A stretch of DNA of 64,000 bases from Misgurnus anguillicaudatus. Its lineage: Eukaryota > Chordata > Actinopteri > Cypriniformes > Cobitidae. Under the pieces are notes generated by a model. The model made no database searches. It was not told where the DNA came from and worked only from the letters and a program-made list of their open reading frames with translations. Positions 22,438 to 34,937 of the stretch are shown in pieces (within the stretch, counting starts at the first letter, position 1; each line of letters begins with the position of its first letter). Location of the stretch: NCBI RefSeq assembly GCF_027580225.2, contig NC_073357.2, positions 45,036,001 through 45,100,000 of the forward strand. The letters run 5' to 3'. Made by a program: the position numbers and the translations under genes.

Positions 22438-25400
22438 GGTTTCTATTTGTATGTCCTCACAGACCTCCCTACTACAGCCGCAATCCCTGACACCATCCTG
22501 CAATGTCCCAGCACTGCTCTTACAAATAGGTGGAGATATTTTGTTTCCGGTTAGGTGTAATAAGATTATTTTTATATTTGTGTTGTCTACACTGTAAAAT
22601 ATGCAAGCATGAAGTAAAAACAACTTGGTTTTGCAAGATTTGACTTAAAAAAGTTGACATACCTTAAAAAAAACAAGTTGAAATTGTTTAACTTACAGTG
22701 AGGAAAATAAGTATTTGAACACCCTGCTATTTTGCAAGTTCTCCCACTTAGAAATTAATGGAAGGCTCATTAATGACAATTAATTGTAATCGTAGGTGCA
22801 TGTCCACTGTGAGAAACATAATCAAAAGAAAAATCCAGAAATCACAATGTATGATTTTTTTAATTTGTATGATACAGCTGCAAATAAGTATTTGAACACC
22901 TGAGAAAGTCAATGTTAATATTTGGAACAGCAACCTTTGTTTTGCAATTACAGAGGTCAAACGTTTCCTGTAGTTTTTCACCAGGTTTGCACACACTGCA
23001 GGAGGGATTTCGGTCCACTTTTCCACACAGATCTTCTCTAGATCAGTCAGGTTTCTGGCCTGTCGCTGAGAAACACAGAGTTTGAGCTCCCTCCAAAGAC
23101 TCTCTATTGGCTTTAGGTCTGGAGACTGGCTAGGGCAGGCCACGCAAGAACCTTGATATGCTTCTTACAGAGCCACTCCTTGGTTATCCTGTCTGTGTGC
23201 TTCGGGTCATTGTCATGTTGGAAGACCCAGCCTCGACCCATCTTCAATGCTCTAACTGAGGGAAGGAGGTTGTTCCGCCAAATCTCGTAATACATGGCCC
23301 CGGTCCTCCTCCTCTTAATACAGTGCAGTCGCCCTGTCCCATGTGCAGAAAAACACCCTCAAACCATCCCCTACCATGCTTCACACTAGGGATGGTGTTC
23401 TTGGGATGGTACTCATCATTCTTCTTCCTCCAAACATGTTTATGACCAAAAAGTTATATTTTGGTCTCATCTGACCACATGACTTTCTCCCATGACTCCT
23501 CTGGATCATCCAAATGGTCATTGGCAAACTTAAGACGGGCCTGGACATGTGCTGGTTCAAGCAGGGGAACCTTCCGTGCCATGCATGATTTCAAACCATG
23601 ACGTCTTAGTATATTACCAACAATAACCTTGGAAACGGTGGTCCCAGCTCTTTTCAGGTCATTGAGTATTCAGCTTCTCCCATGTAGTTCTGGGCTGATT
23701 TCTCACCTTTCTTAGGATCATTGAGACCTCACGAGGTGAGATCTTGCATGGAGTCCCAGTCCGAGGGAGATTGACAGTCATGTTTAGCTTCTTCAATTTT
23801 CTAATGATTGATCCAACAGTGGACCTTATTTCACCAAGCTGCTTGGCAATTTCCCCTTAGCCCTTTCCAGCCTTGTGGAGGTGTAAAATTTTGTCTCTAG
23901 TGTCTTTGGATCGTCCTTTGGTCTTGGCCATGTTAGTAGTTGGACTCTTACTTATTGTATGGGGTGGACAGGTGTCTTTATGCAACGACCTCAAACAGGT
24001 GCATCTAATTTAGGATAATAAATGGAGTGGAGGTGGACATTTTAAAGGCAGACTAACAGGTCTTTGAGGCAGGTCAGAATTCTAGCTGATAGACAGGTGT
24101 TCAAATACTTATTTGCAGCTGTATCATACAAATAAATAGATAAAAAATCATATACTGTGATTTCTGGATTTTTTTTCTTTCGATTATGTCTCTCACAGTG
24201 GACATGCACATACGATGACAATTTCAGACCCCTCTATGATTTCTAAGTGGGAGAACGTGCAAAATAGCAGTGTGTTCAAATACTTATTTTCCTCACTTTA
24301 ATTTGTTAGGTTAAAGTAACATAAAAAATATGTTGACTTGACAAAAGTGCTGCATTTTTTACAGTGTATTATAATAATTTTATAATATTATAAAAATGTG
24401 TAAATTAAAAAACAAATACTGATTGTTGCCATTTTATCTTTAGTATCTATTCTGCATGCATTAAGGTATTTCAGGGAAAGAAACTACAGTCGAATGAGCT
24501 GTACACTATAAATGAAAATATCAGGTATAAAAAAATACTATTATGTTGTCAATTATGTTACTATTATGTTATACTATTATGTTTTTCTTTTGCAGATGGC
24601 TTCTAAGGACAAATATGGGTTCATTTATCAAGGAATATTTCCAGGTGCTCTAGCTTATGTTTCCAAAACCAGTTTACATTTGAAATAAATGCATTACTAG
24701 TGGAGGAGGAACTTGCTAATGTTACTGCCTTTAATTGTTTAAAGAATCAGATTTTGACCAAAGGTCTATCAGTCATTTTGGAAGAGATTCAAAAGCATGA
24801 AGGTCAGGCACAATTTCTGGTGTATTTATTTATGTGCATCAATGTCCATCATAAAACACCTCATAAAATATTTTTTCCTTTAGGGGAGAAACAGCTCCTT
24901 GTTTTGGCACAGGTGTGGGACAGATTTTTCTGTGAAATTCTACCTACCACACAGGCAATTTTATATCCTTTGCAGGTAAACCATCAGCTTAATTTTTGTT
25001 TCAAAGTTTGCCCGACATATTCAATCATTTACATTTTTGTTAAAGTCTGCACTCGCTTTAGCAAGGCCAGAGGTTGCGAAACACTCACTCTCATGAGACT
25101 GACCTTGAATCAGTATGTGGTCTGTGTAATCCTGATTAACTGACTGCGCAGCTAATTCAAAGCCAAAGCTTGCATGTATTGCAATTCAATTCTAAGCTTG
25201 CATGTATTGTTTTTCTGTAGGGTCAAGAGTTGACAGTCAGACAGATGGCTCTCCTAAGCTTTAGGGATCTGGTACTAATAAAGCTGTCTTTGGGTGACCT
25301 GCTGCGCAAGAACATGCCTCTCATCCCCGCATCCATCACACAGATGCTACTTGTGCTACAGGTGAGTGTTAATCCGAACCCATACTGAATTACCATCTGG

Positions 25401-25933
25401 ATCTCCTTCGTACAACCTTTCTGCATGTGTGTGTGTGTGTAAAGGGAATCCAGGACCCCCGAGGCCCCTCGAAGAATTATTGCAAACTTGAGAGTATGGT
25501 GGCAATGGTGATCACACCCTATTTATGTAACTGCAGGCATACAAGTAAGAAAATCCAATTTCACAAAATACAGCTATGCCACTTCCCCACAACAAATATC
25601 TAAAGCAAACCAAATAATCTCTATGGGGGTTCATTGCTTCAGCTACAAATCTGTGACTTTCCCACATACACAGGCTGCACTGATCGAAGCCACATGACAG
25701 CACCGCTCAGCCAACCCGAGATAAGGATTACTCATTACATCTCCGAAAGCTCTTTGCTATCACCTGTTGTGGAACAGGAAGGAGACGTGTACCAAGAACG
25801 AGTGGGAAACAAACGACGTCACAGTGTGACAAACGCCCATTCTGACATCCAGCTGCTTTCTGTTAATAGCAGGGTGTATTCTGGGATGGGTGACAGCTGT
25901 GAGACCATAGATGGGACTAGGGCACATCTCTGA
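22438..25933 (+). CDS. prr5l: PRR5L (Protor-2), mTORC2-associated protein; 5' end missing
   Basis: Cytoplasmic subunit that associates with mTORC2. Recognised exons: 22438-22529, 24444-24524, 24596-24644, 24745-24802, 24884-24975, 25221-25361, 25445-25544, 25674-25933 (873 nt in phase, 290 residues plus stop TGA at 25931). Diagnostic matches to human PRR5L include [24 protein letters not shown], the block [19 protein letters not shown] followed by [13 protein letters not shown], and [16 protein letters not shown] near the end. The first listed exon has an in-frame TGA just upstream and no ATG, so at least one upstream coding exon is missing from my model; its acceptor could be at 22438 or 22463. 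The C-terminus stops about 45 residues earlier than human PRR5L. Intron 1 contains the Tc1 nest. It is convergent with traf6, as in the human PRR5L-TRAF6 pair. The paralogue PRR5 is less likely given that context. Confidence 0.88.
22695..24298 (-). mobile_element. Tc1/mariner-like transposon with intact ends
   Basis: About 1.6 kb flanked by TA. The left terminal repeat begins CAGTGAGGAAAATAAGTATT and continues TGAACACCCTGCTATTTTGC. The right end is its inverse (CAAATACTTATTTTCCTCACT). It encodes a degraded minus-strand transposase, described separately. The right-arm copy differs at several positions, so the element is old. Confidence 0.92.
22860..23931 (-). pseudogene. Degenerate Tc1-like transposase
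   Basis: Reading the minus strand from an ATG at 23931 ([15 protein letters not shown]), the DNA-binding and DDE parts of a Tc1 transposase can be followed only across several frames. Recognisable pieces are [12 protein letters not shown] (catalytic Asp region) and [15 protein letters not shown] (DDE region with the final Glu). Multiple stops and frame changes separate them, including a shift near 23120-23140, so no full-length enzyme can be made. Confidence 0.88.
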
Positions 25934-26228
25934 CGCAACTTGAATATCAGTCACATGTTCTGAGAATTCCGGATTGTTTTGTCACAGTAAACAGAAAGAG
26001 GATCAAATTAATTTTTAAACATTTATAATATCAACACATTTATGAGCACTGCATTGTGGATGATACAAAGAAAAATACGATTGTCGTTTTCCAGTGTCAA
26101 CACGTGTCAGACAAACTAGCATGATTAAAAAGACACTTATATTTGTAGAAGTCAAAATTGTTAAATGCATGTAGACCACTTACACGCAAGCTTTGTCAGG
26201 CACAATTTCAAAATCACCTAAATAAGAC

Positions 26229-26775
26229 TTAAAGGTGCAGTGTGTAATTTTTAAAAGGATCTCTTGACAGAAATGCAAAATAATATTCAAAACTATATTA
26301 ATATAAACATAAGCCCTTAAAGGAACAGTATGTAGGATTGTGGCCAAAACTGGTACTGCAATCACAAAACTTGTGTCTAAAACTGGTACTGCAATCAAAC
26401 AACTGGTGGCCAATACACAAAATGACAACATGAACATCAGTTGAGGGCTGCAACTCCACATTTTAAATGACAATATCCTGGCCAGACCACTGTTGTGAGT
26501 GATATAAGTTTTTGAAAAGAAAATTATTTCTTAATGTCTAGTAACATAATAGGGCCATTTTATGATTAATTGATATAAATTTCTTACATACTGTTCCTTT
26601 AACAAACAACATTTTCTACTAAGTTGTCTCCAACGATGACATGTTTGTCCGGTGGCGGATACCGTAGCCTCTCTGTGTGTTTCAAAAGTGAGGGGTGAGC
26701 AGTAGACTCAGCCGTTGGTTGCAATTCGCAACCTCACCACTAGATGCCGCTAAAATTTACACACTGCACCTTTAA
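26229..26775. mobile_element. MITE with TTAAAGGTGCAGTGTGTAA ends (outer)
   Basis: The left end TTAAAGGTGCAGTGTGTAAT is mirrored by ACACTGCACCTTTAA at the right end. It is interrupted by a second element at 26318-26602. No coding capacity. The right half has a CCACTAGATGCCGCTAAAAT motif seen in many fish repeats. Confidence 0.85.
26318..26602. mobile_element. MITE with TTAAAGGAACAGTATGTAGG ends (inner copy 1)
   Basis: About 285 bp bounded by TTAAAGGAACAGTATGTAGG and its inverse CATACTGTTCCTTTAA, inserted into another MITE. A sister copy at 34938-35211 shares almost the whole sequence (AATGACAACATGAACATCAG, GACAATATCCTGGCCAGACC). Confidence 0.92.
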
Positions 26776-27348
26776 GGAGAATGAATTAAGAATCTTAGTG
26801 AAGTATGCAGCTGCTCTAGGCTCTCGGCTGGTTTACAGGTTAAGCTTGTTACTCAACTTTGTTGCAATGTAGAGTTTTGGCCGGACTGCAAAACACAGAT
26901 TTGCTGTAAGCAATATGGTTCTATAAAAATATTAAATGATAGACTCGTACAGATAACAAGATCTACTGTTGTGTTTCTGGTTAGGTGTGACATATTTGCA
27001 ATTGAATAGTATTGTAAAAAAAAAAACTTGTGAAAAACAACACTTTGTATAGGCAGCACCATTGAAGTAATGTTTTACATTATTTTAGCTGGGTTTACAG
27101 GCAATTCACCGATTTTGTGAAGATTTTCATATATGGATTTGCAAATAAATTGCACAGCACTGAAACGACTTAGAGAAACATTTATATAAAACACTTTAAC
27201 AATTAAACTACGTACCTAGTTGTACTTATGGTGTACTGTCTGAGTCTGGTTTTGCCACATTTCAACAGAGTATGTCTGAGAACTGCAGAAAGCAGAACGA
27301 CACATGAGAACTTATGAATGTAAAAGGGCGATGTTGAAATCTAGGAGC

Positions 27349-30300
27349 TCAAAGTGAAGGTTCTGGGCCCCGAGGCTGGACGCCCTCACGCCTGAGGCTA
27401 GCGTCGAAGCGTGGTGTGACCTCACAGCGCACCAATAACACATCCTCTTTCACGAACCCACGCTGCCGCAAAGCCTGTAGATGCAGAAAAGTGACATAGC
27501 CGAAACCCTTGGGGTTGCGCTGCACGGTGGGCCTCTGGAAAGCCTGCAGGTCCGGTTTGGTCTCCATTACTTCCACGTGGTGTTGCCCTTCGACTTGATC
27601 CAACACGGAAAGCCGAATCGTGCCCTGGAAGGGCCAAGAGAGCTGGCTGTCAAACTCACCCTGCATAGTGTGCACGAAAAGCGAGATATAGTTGGAACAG
27701 CGCGGAGCACTGGGGGTCTGCAAGTGCAGCCGAAGGCAAAGTTTGTAGCCAGGTCGTCCCGTGTAGAAAGGCGGGCTGTGAAGAACTACAGGTTGACCGG
27801 CCTCCTGGTTCCGCAGATGGGCCGAGAAGTTTTCGAGCCGCCACACGTAGACACCTTGGTACTGCTGGGCTTCCAGCTCTCGGGTGGCCTCTTCCAGTGT
27901 GCTCAGCTTAAGACGCGATTCAGTGAGCTGGGTTCTCTGGGTCTCGTTTTTAATGTACAGCTCTCGGATCAGCTGGTCTTGAAGAACAAGTCGTCCCTCC
28001 AGCTCCGAAACAGTCTCCCTTAAGTTCCTAAGCTCCTGGCTACACTGGCAATGTTCTGCTGGCCGCGAGGAGGCACCACGTTCATCTGCTGAGGAATGGG
28101 CAATTGATGGCGCAAGAGGGCCATTTAGAGTCTGGTTGCGCAGAAACTCAGCCAAGCAACGCATGTGCATCTGTGTAAATTCTTGCATGTGCTGGGCCAG
28201 CTCATTTCTCGGCATCTGCAACAGACACGTCACAAAAGTAATTACAAAATGAGCACTTAGATTACTATATTATATTTTACAACAAGACCAGACAAGTTAA
28301 AGCGGTACTGCATTTTGGAGTGATAAAAGAAGCCCAGTATATTACTTTAGACCTATGACATCTTCATGGCCCATCTTTTCACGACAACCAAACGTACTGA
28401 AGGTACAGGCTACAGGTGCCTTTACACAGTCTGTGGCACAATGCGATTCCAACTGCAAGCAAACAGATTACAATAATTTTTATAAAGAATTTTTCACTTA
28501 TCAAATAGACAGTTATGCCTTAGGTAGTGTTCACAGTTAAATCATCTGACGCACCTGATCCCGAATAAGCTCCATTTCGCAATATTCACACGCTGTATTA
28601 GCAAAAGGACACATCTGTTTATGAATCTACAGGAAAGAAAAATGAAGAACAGAAATTATTGAAAGACAAAACTAAATCAGACACAAATCAATAAATTGAT
28701 CTAGCGTCTCCTTTCCAAATAATTTAAATCTTCGACAGCCTGTGAACAGAAAACAAAGGTTTCCACCTGTCTGCCAGCATATACAAAGCTGCCTGCACAG
28801 TCAGGGCAGGTCATGAGGCGCTGTAAGCAGTGCTGGGTCTTATGCTCATCCATATGGCTTATACGAACAAACTCAAAACACTGAGTGCACTGCTCTGTGG
28901 CAAACCTACACTTAGGAGAGTGTTTCTGAAGGAGAGACAAAAAACAATATTTGATTTGTTAGCATGTTTTGGGGGCTGTTTACACTTGGTATTAAGATGC
29001 ATTTTCATCGATCGGATCACAAGTGGACGAGAGACACATCACGTTTACTACTGGTATTTAAATCTGTCTCTTTTGTCCACTTTCAACTGCTTCTGTTCTG
29101 AATACTGTGAGGGGGTGGTCTGTCGAGACAGTGGGCGAGTCTCTCTGCTGTCATTTAAACGCGAGCCGGAGTAATGATGAGTTTATATGGACGTCGTGAA
29201 CTAATATTATGTTGGAGTTCGCTGCTTGTGTATTAAGTAAACATGCTGCACAGTGTTTTGTACATGAATATGTTAAAGCTTTCTCAGAATTTTTAGCGCA
29301 ATTGATGAAATAAGTTTGCGCAACTTTCACACGCTTGCAAAATGAAACTGCGGAGATCAGCAGCTTTAGTTTTATCAATGAAAGGCTAAAAATAGCGCTG
29401 TACACCGTGTGTCAGAAAAGACGTAAAACATTGTGTTTAGTACCTCAGATTAGATAAATGGGCGGAGAAAAGGCGATCGCGTGTGGCTGTTCGAACACAT
29501 TCAACCACATGTGCATTTACACTACAAAAGCAATCCGATCGAAAGGGTTTTCGACTACCTCTGAATGTGGTTGAAAGTGGTCGAAAGTGGAAGAGCTCAA
29601 AACGTTTTGAACACCGTTTACACCTGGCATTAACGTCGTCCACTTGTGATCCGATCAACGAAAACGCATGTTAATGCCAAGTGTAAACAGCCTCTCAGTG
29701 AATGTGTAAAATGCATCATTAAAGGTCTTATTGATGTTTTATGTCATTAAAGTAAACCAAACCCACCTCCAATTGCCGCAACTCCATTTTTTCATTGCAC
29801 CCTTCGTTTCGGCAGCGAACAGTGAGTGAGAGGATCTCTCTATTGGCAAAGTTATCAGGGAAAAGCTGTTCTTCTAGCAGCACTTCATTGTCAATTGGAC
29901 ATTTTTGCCCCGTGTCACTGTCAAACAGAGAAAAAGAGAAATATTAGGCAACATTCTTTCGGTTTATGAAAAGAACCCAACAGATTTACTACACTTTACA
30001 CTACATTTGAACAGCATTACTGCAATTGCATTACTGTCACTATTCAGTCATTTTAACTGATATTAGCCAACAACCCTGCTCATGTGGCAAAAAACAATCT
30101 GGTGTACAATTTGGTATTATATTGGTCAAGCTCTCTAGATATTCACGTTGGCTGTTAACCAAAACCATCAAAATTGATCACTGATAACCACAGTGATCAC
30201 TGTGCAAGCAACACACAACACAAGTTGCTGACCTGAGGGACTTCTTAATGCACAAATGGCAGAATCGATGTCCACATGGTGTCTGCACTGCTGACCTGAG

Positions 30301-30531
30301 GCCCATCAGACAGATTGGACATTCATACTTGCTCTCTAGTGGAGGGTCAAAGTCTACATCATAGCCTTGCTGGTCTGGTAGTAAAGAATGAGAGACACTA
30401 ATAGTCGAGGGGTTCTCCGTCGGGCTGAGATACGACTCCCTCTCCTTCTCCATAGCTGCTGCACAACTGCTGTACTCACTGTCACAGCAAGCACCACCAA
30501 GGCTGGACTTCTTTGTGTCACTGCAAGCCAT
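27349..30531 (-). CDS. traf6: TRAF6 E3 ubiquitin ligase / signalling adaptor
   Basis: Cytosolic adaptor that makes K63-linked ubiquitin chains and links Toll/IL-1 and TNF-family receptors to NF-kB and MAPK. Six coding exons: 30531-30233, 29917-29767, 28925-28767, 28626-28555, 28452-28360, 28215-27349 (1641 nt, 546 residues; human 522). The RING at about 71-110 shows [13 protein letters not shown] and KCP. TRAF zinc fingers follow ([28 protein letters not shown]), then a coiled coil at about 318-378 and the MATH/TRAF-C domain at about 383-535 ([45 protein letters not shown]). The Arg, Phe and Tyr used to bind P-x-E receptor motifs are present. The junction after the fifth exon is uncertain: the only in-phase GT donor is weak (GAT|GTCATA) and adds a few residues relative to human. 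An acceptor immediately before the ATG implies an untranslated first exon upstream. Confidence 0.95.
28973..29694. mobile_element. MITE with GGGGCTGTTTACACTTGG ends inside traf6
   Basis: About 720 bp in the traf6 intron between exons 2 and 3. The left end GGCTGTTTACACTTGGTATT is mirrored by AATGCCAAGTGTAAACAGCC. Subterminal inverted blocks GATCGGATCACAAGTGGACG and GTCCACTTGTGATCCGATCA also pair. No transposase frame. Confidence 0.9.
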
Positions 30532-31086
30532 CTGTAATTACACCAGAAAATGAGGTAAAAAGTGTGTACGCAGAAGAAACAAAACATATATACGTATATA
30601 TAACACACATATAATTACATAAACATTTTTAGAAGTGCTAAGGCAAAGTGAAAGGGTACTAGGATAGAAAATTGCTGGTCTAAGTAATTTATAATTCAAT
30701 AAATTACTGTTTCCTGAATGGCAATGCTGCTGGGCGTGACTGACATTATACCGTTACGAAACTTTTTTTCTGTCATAAAGTTAATTTCCCCTCTCAAATA
30801 CCATAACTATAGCGCAAAACGTAACAATTTAGAGCTATATTGTAAGCTATAACAGTTACCTTATTTCTCATGAACGGAGTAAAAGTGAGTTAGCAGAAAA
30901 CAGCTAACTTACTCAGCTTCAACCGACTTTACTACCGCCCAACTTTCAGAGCTACATTTACTGTCTATTGTTTATGCAAACAAATGTTACTACATATTAT
31001 GAATGTTATAGTACCACAAACATTGTAATATGACATATAGAAAAATAATACAAGTCCTTTCTTCGTATAAGCTTTAATTTACACAC

Positions 31087-31145
31087 CTTAGCTTGGTCCG
31101 GCCTCGCTGTCTCTACTGTCTACTACTTCCTGTATTGAGTCTAAA
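31087..31145 (-). promoter_or_regulatory. Candidate untranslated first exon / promoter of traf6
   Basis: On the minus strand a good donor (CTAAG followed by GTGTGTAAA) sits at 31086/31087, about 550 bp upstream of the traf6 ATG exon, which itself starts with an acceptor. Just inside lies CAGGAAGTAG, an ETS-type site often found at TATA-less promoters, in a locally GC-richer stretch. This is inference from splice signals; there is no transcript evidence. Confidence 0.35.
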
Positions 31146-31170
31146 CATGGGGCGCACACAGCGTCACTAT

Positions 31171-31423
31171 CCGTTTCTCAATCCGAATGCTGCAGGCTCC
31201 GGAGTTCGCATTTGCAGGCTGCATACGTCATCGATACTTTCTTATTTCAGAATAGTAACAATTAAAAGTTTACTTTTATTCGTAGTAAATCGTAAATTGT
31301 TGTAATATGCTTATATATTGCGAATGTAATGTTCAGTTAACTTAAATAAACCAGGCTTGATGACGAAAAATACAGCCTGCATATGCGACCTCCGGAGCCT
31401 GCAGCCTTCGGATTGAGAAACGG
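31171..31423. mobile_element. MITE with CCGTTTCTCAATCCGAA ends upstream of traf6
   Basis: About 253 bp. The left arm CCGTTTCTCAATCCGAATGC continues to TGCAGGCTCCGGAG. The right arm is its inverse, CTCCGGAGCCTGCAGCCTTC then GGATTGAGAAACGG. It lies directly behind the candidate traf6 first exon. Confidence 0.9.
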
Positions 31424-32451
31424 CCACTGGGAGCGATCCTGGGAGACGTCCTCTCGTGATGCTGATCTCAGACCAGCTAACGATAGCCGAATTCTCACGA
31501 GAATCATTGCGCGTCCAACGCCGCTGCTGTTCTGAGAGCGGCGGTTACTAACAGTGTTAATCAGAGCAGACAGAATGCGAGTTTTGTATCTCACAAATTG
31601 CAAAACACAAGATGGCGCTGTTAACTACGATTTTTCTTTATCTTTTAAGCTTTACCGTGTGATTTTATTTAGTGATAAAACGAATGGGGTTCAGTGTTTT
31701 TACATAGTTATATTAACGGTATTTATAGTGACAACACAATTGTTAATTCGTTATTATACACAATAACCGATCGGTATATGACATTTAAATAACGCGAGAA
31801 CAGTATAAAAGTTCTGCTTTCAAATTCACTCGCGGTACTTTGATGTCAAACACCGATCGATGTGCGCAGATCAACAAGAACACGAACACCTCTTAAATTA
31901 ATTAATACTTTATAACCCTTAAATTAGACATATTATATAACTGACACATACTCTATTCAAACCAATATTTAATTTACTATATGTTTAGGTCTATTACGTG
32001 TGCTCGTAATGAACGATATATTTTTCTTGAATGGAGCCTACGTGAGCTGGCAAAATGTTCAGTAAAAATTACGTGCACGTTTGTGCACGTTGTTTTCCAA
32101 ATTTGTTAATACTGTACTTTATAAACACTTATAAATGCTGCTAATCATGACGTCACAAAAACAAGGGTTGCATAAGTCTCTAGTGTTTGCAATATAGCCC
32201 ACAAGTTTTGTTGTGGTGCCATCAACCAGACACCATGCACTGCCATAATGCCAGGATTTTTTATTTTAATTTCCTGCAGCTAAAGTAGCTCAAAAGCCTG
32301 TGGCCACAGCATAGATGACAACATCCCAATGCATGGGGCAGCTGAGGAACTCCTATTTGCTCAGATGGACAGCTTTACAGGTATATTATATTACATCTAT
32401 TTGTTTAAAAATACTATGAGTTTATTTTAAGATTTTAAATTGAGATTCATA

Positions 32452-32646
32452 GGGGCGATTAATAAACATGATTAAATAGAGCTGTCCAAACTGAAAACAA
32501 CTTGCACTGACTATTTAAATACATCAGTGCCGTTTGTTTTGCCTCAAAATGCACACAAGTAATGTTTTTAGTAGCATGTTTGTTATATTTCCTAATTAAA
32601 CTAAGGCCTAGTCCTGGCTTAAGATAATCCCTGTATGGGAAACCAC
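32452..32646. mobile_element. Decayed MITE related to the copy at 49430
   Basis: Shares AGCTGTCCAAACTGAAAACA, ACTTGCACTGAC and AAACTAAGGCCTAGTCCTGG with the intact copy at 49430-49644, but its left end is rearranged. Confidence 0.75.
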
Positions 32647-33837
32647 AGTGTTTAGAACCAGATTTGCTACAGCATACCATGTATCTAAATTTTGTGTTGC
32701 TGATCCTTTACACACAAAGGTAGGTACAGGTACACTGTCAAATGCTTTTCCAGACCTCACAACTGATGTCAGCACAATCTTTTTCTCGGATGCCTCTCTA
32801 AGGGCCAAGTTTGGCTTGTTCCATTTTTTTGGGGCTGTATGTGGTCTGTATGAGTGTGGGTAGATGAGGATCACAGTAAGCTTCTATGTCACTCATGAAA
32901 AGCACATTTTATAAACGGCAAGATCAACAACTTGCGTATAACAAGTCTCCTTATTAACCAGACTCCGGATACAGAGCACGCCCTCTTGCTCAAACAGAAA
33001 TTCTTGCAAATATTAACACAGGTCTTTACTTTTAACAAACTTCCAGTTTTGTTTTGACCAGGTGAGTGCAATTTGGGAAAACCTCAACATAATCATGATC
33101 ATAGATATAGCTAAATAAATAGAAAACAAGTATGTAGTCACACATGTAGGCCTAGACATTATGACAGTTCCACCTTGTTTTATGATTATACGTCTTGTTT
33201 TCATATCTAACAACAATTAGGCTACTTAAATTAAATGACCAGAGGATAATGGCAGATATTGTGCATCCATATATTTACCAATAATTTATAACATTCAAAC
33301 ACATCTTTTTATGTTTTAGATACACTTCATGAAGCTTTTTAAAAAATTAAATCTGAGACTTAAGCCTACACTTGACATAGACTTGCTACAACGTGCATAA
33401 CAGGATGTTCAAGTTCTACAGTTTGGCAGATTTCATCGCTTCAGTTCTTTCACAGACTCCTGCATATATTGACAAAAGCAGCTCTGTTTGAAAAACTTTA
33501 GGTGCCCACCATACATATGTTCTTTATTTAGGCACTTAAACCAAAAGTGTTGAAGTTGTACTGCTAAATGAGTCGGGAGAGAACACTAGATTCCATTATA
33601 CATGCTCTCCGTTCTCCTTTTGCACCAAACCACATGCCTCTTGGTGCTTGACGCCTGATAGTAGTCTGTATTTGTATATATTCTTTTCAGCAGCTTTAGT
33701 TGGCAAACGTGATGCTCTATGAAGCCAATGCATCAGTTTAAGTGTTTTCAAAATGTTAACAATGTAAAGCACAAATAGATTATATACATGATATTATTGC
33801 CTCCATATGAAAAATTGCTTTATTTTTTTCTAATCTT

Positions 33838-33890
33838 TGTAAGTCGCTTTGGATAAGAGCATCTGCTAAATGCCTAAATGTAAATGTATT
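33838..33890 (+). mobile_element. SINE/LINE 3' tail fragment
   Basis: GTAAGTCGCTTTGGATAAGA followed by GCATCTGCTAAATGCCTAAA is the conserved 3' tail of many fish SINEs and their partner LINEs. No head is attached. A second tail fragment (TAAGTCGCTTTGGAAGAAAG) lies at 35349-35392. Confidence 0.75.
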
Positions 33891-34937
33891 TATATAATAG
33901 CATCTGTAAATGAGTCTGGAAGTACAGTAAATTATAACTGGATGTGTATACTACCACATGTATTGTTAGTCTGTGTAATTTATGGGTTTGCCTTTAAAAG
34001 TATTTTCTATTTAAAGAAACAGACCAGTTCCGATGTAATTGAAGGAATGTCCGCCAGTCATTTTCCAAACAAATGCCAGCTTAATGGAATCAGTGAATGA
34101 AACCAACTCAGATTGTTTTACCCTAAAAGGTGTTTGCCTATTTTAAACTAAATTGTTTGATTCCAAAGGCAGGCTGTGCAGAGGAAGCGGCTTGTAAAAA
34201 AATAGTAGAGCACTACACACATACATCCGTTTTTTTTTTTTTTTTGAGTATTACGAAATGATCTATGAGGGTATAAGATTTTTTTACTACATTCCTTATA
34301 AAATGCAATTTCTAGACCAATTATTTAACCTAACAGGAAAGAGAATATGTCACGATATCAAGAGATTGTTAAAGCATAAAGTGTCACACAGCTTGTAAGG
34401 TGTGATCAGACATATAGGCATGTGAAACACGCTAGCGGTAATGACCTCAGTTGTGGATGTAGGCTTTAATCAGCTGCCCAGCCACTACAAGAATAATGTG
34501 AGGTCTGTTCCTGTGGATAAGAAGAAATACTGTTCTACCTTTCCCCGTAAACATTCACACACTTAAGCAAACACACATGCTTGCATAGGAACTGCGTTTG
34601 CTCTAAATTTTTGGGATGTGTGGCCTAGGGTGAATTCATGTAGTGACCCTTTCAATTTGTGGAGCCCCACCCTATTATGCTGTTTAAAGGTATGGTGGGT
34701 AGTGAGAGACAGGGAGTCGTTTAGAATTTTAGGAATTCTGTGTACATTTTAAATTGGAAAATCAATGGTTAATGGATTCTTAAATAAATTCAAACAGGCA
34801 TGATTCAATATTTATAATGTCTATTTGCATGTATTAAAGATTAATGAATACATTTTAGATAATGAATACATTATTGAATAAAAATGGGTCAAATAAATAC
34901 AAAATGTGAATTCGATATAATATAAACCTATATGCAT

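Larger units (their letters stand above)
22590..24366. mobile_element. MITE with CACTGTAAAA termini, split by a Tc1 insertion
   Basis: The left half 22590-22694 starts CACTGTAAAATATGCAAGC, and the right half 24299-24366 ends TGCATTTTTTACAGTG. The halves become one ~170 bp element when the Tc1 copy is removed, closely resembling the intact copy at 39052-39218 in size and ends. It lies in prr5l intron 1. Confidence 0.75.
25950..27340. other. prr5l-traf6 convergent intergenic region
   Basis: Contains the 3' UTRs of both convergent genes plus two nested MITEs listed separately. I see no further exon. Small open frames around 26180-26473 come from the inner MITE. Confidence 0.5.

Noticed and set aside
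26180..26473. Pair of similar minus-strand open frames here and at 34821-35093
   Set aside because: Both come from two copies of the same MITE, not from a gene family.
27481..28023. 180-codon plus-strand open frame
   Set aside because: It is the antisense of the long last traf6 exon, which has clear MATH-domain homology on the minus strand.
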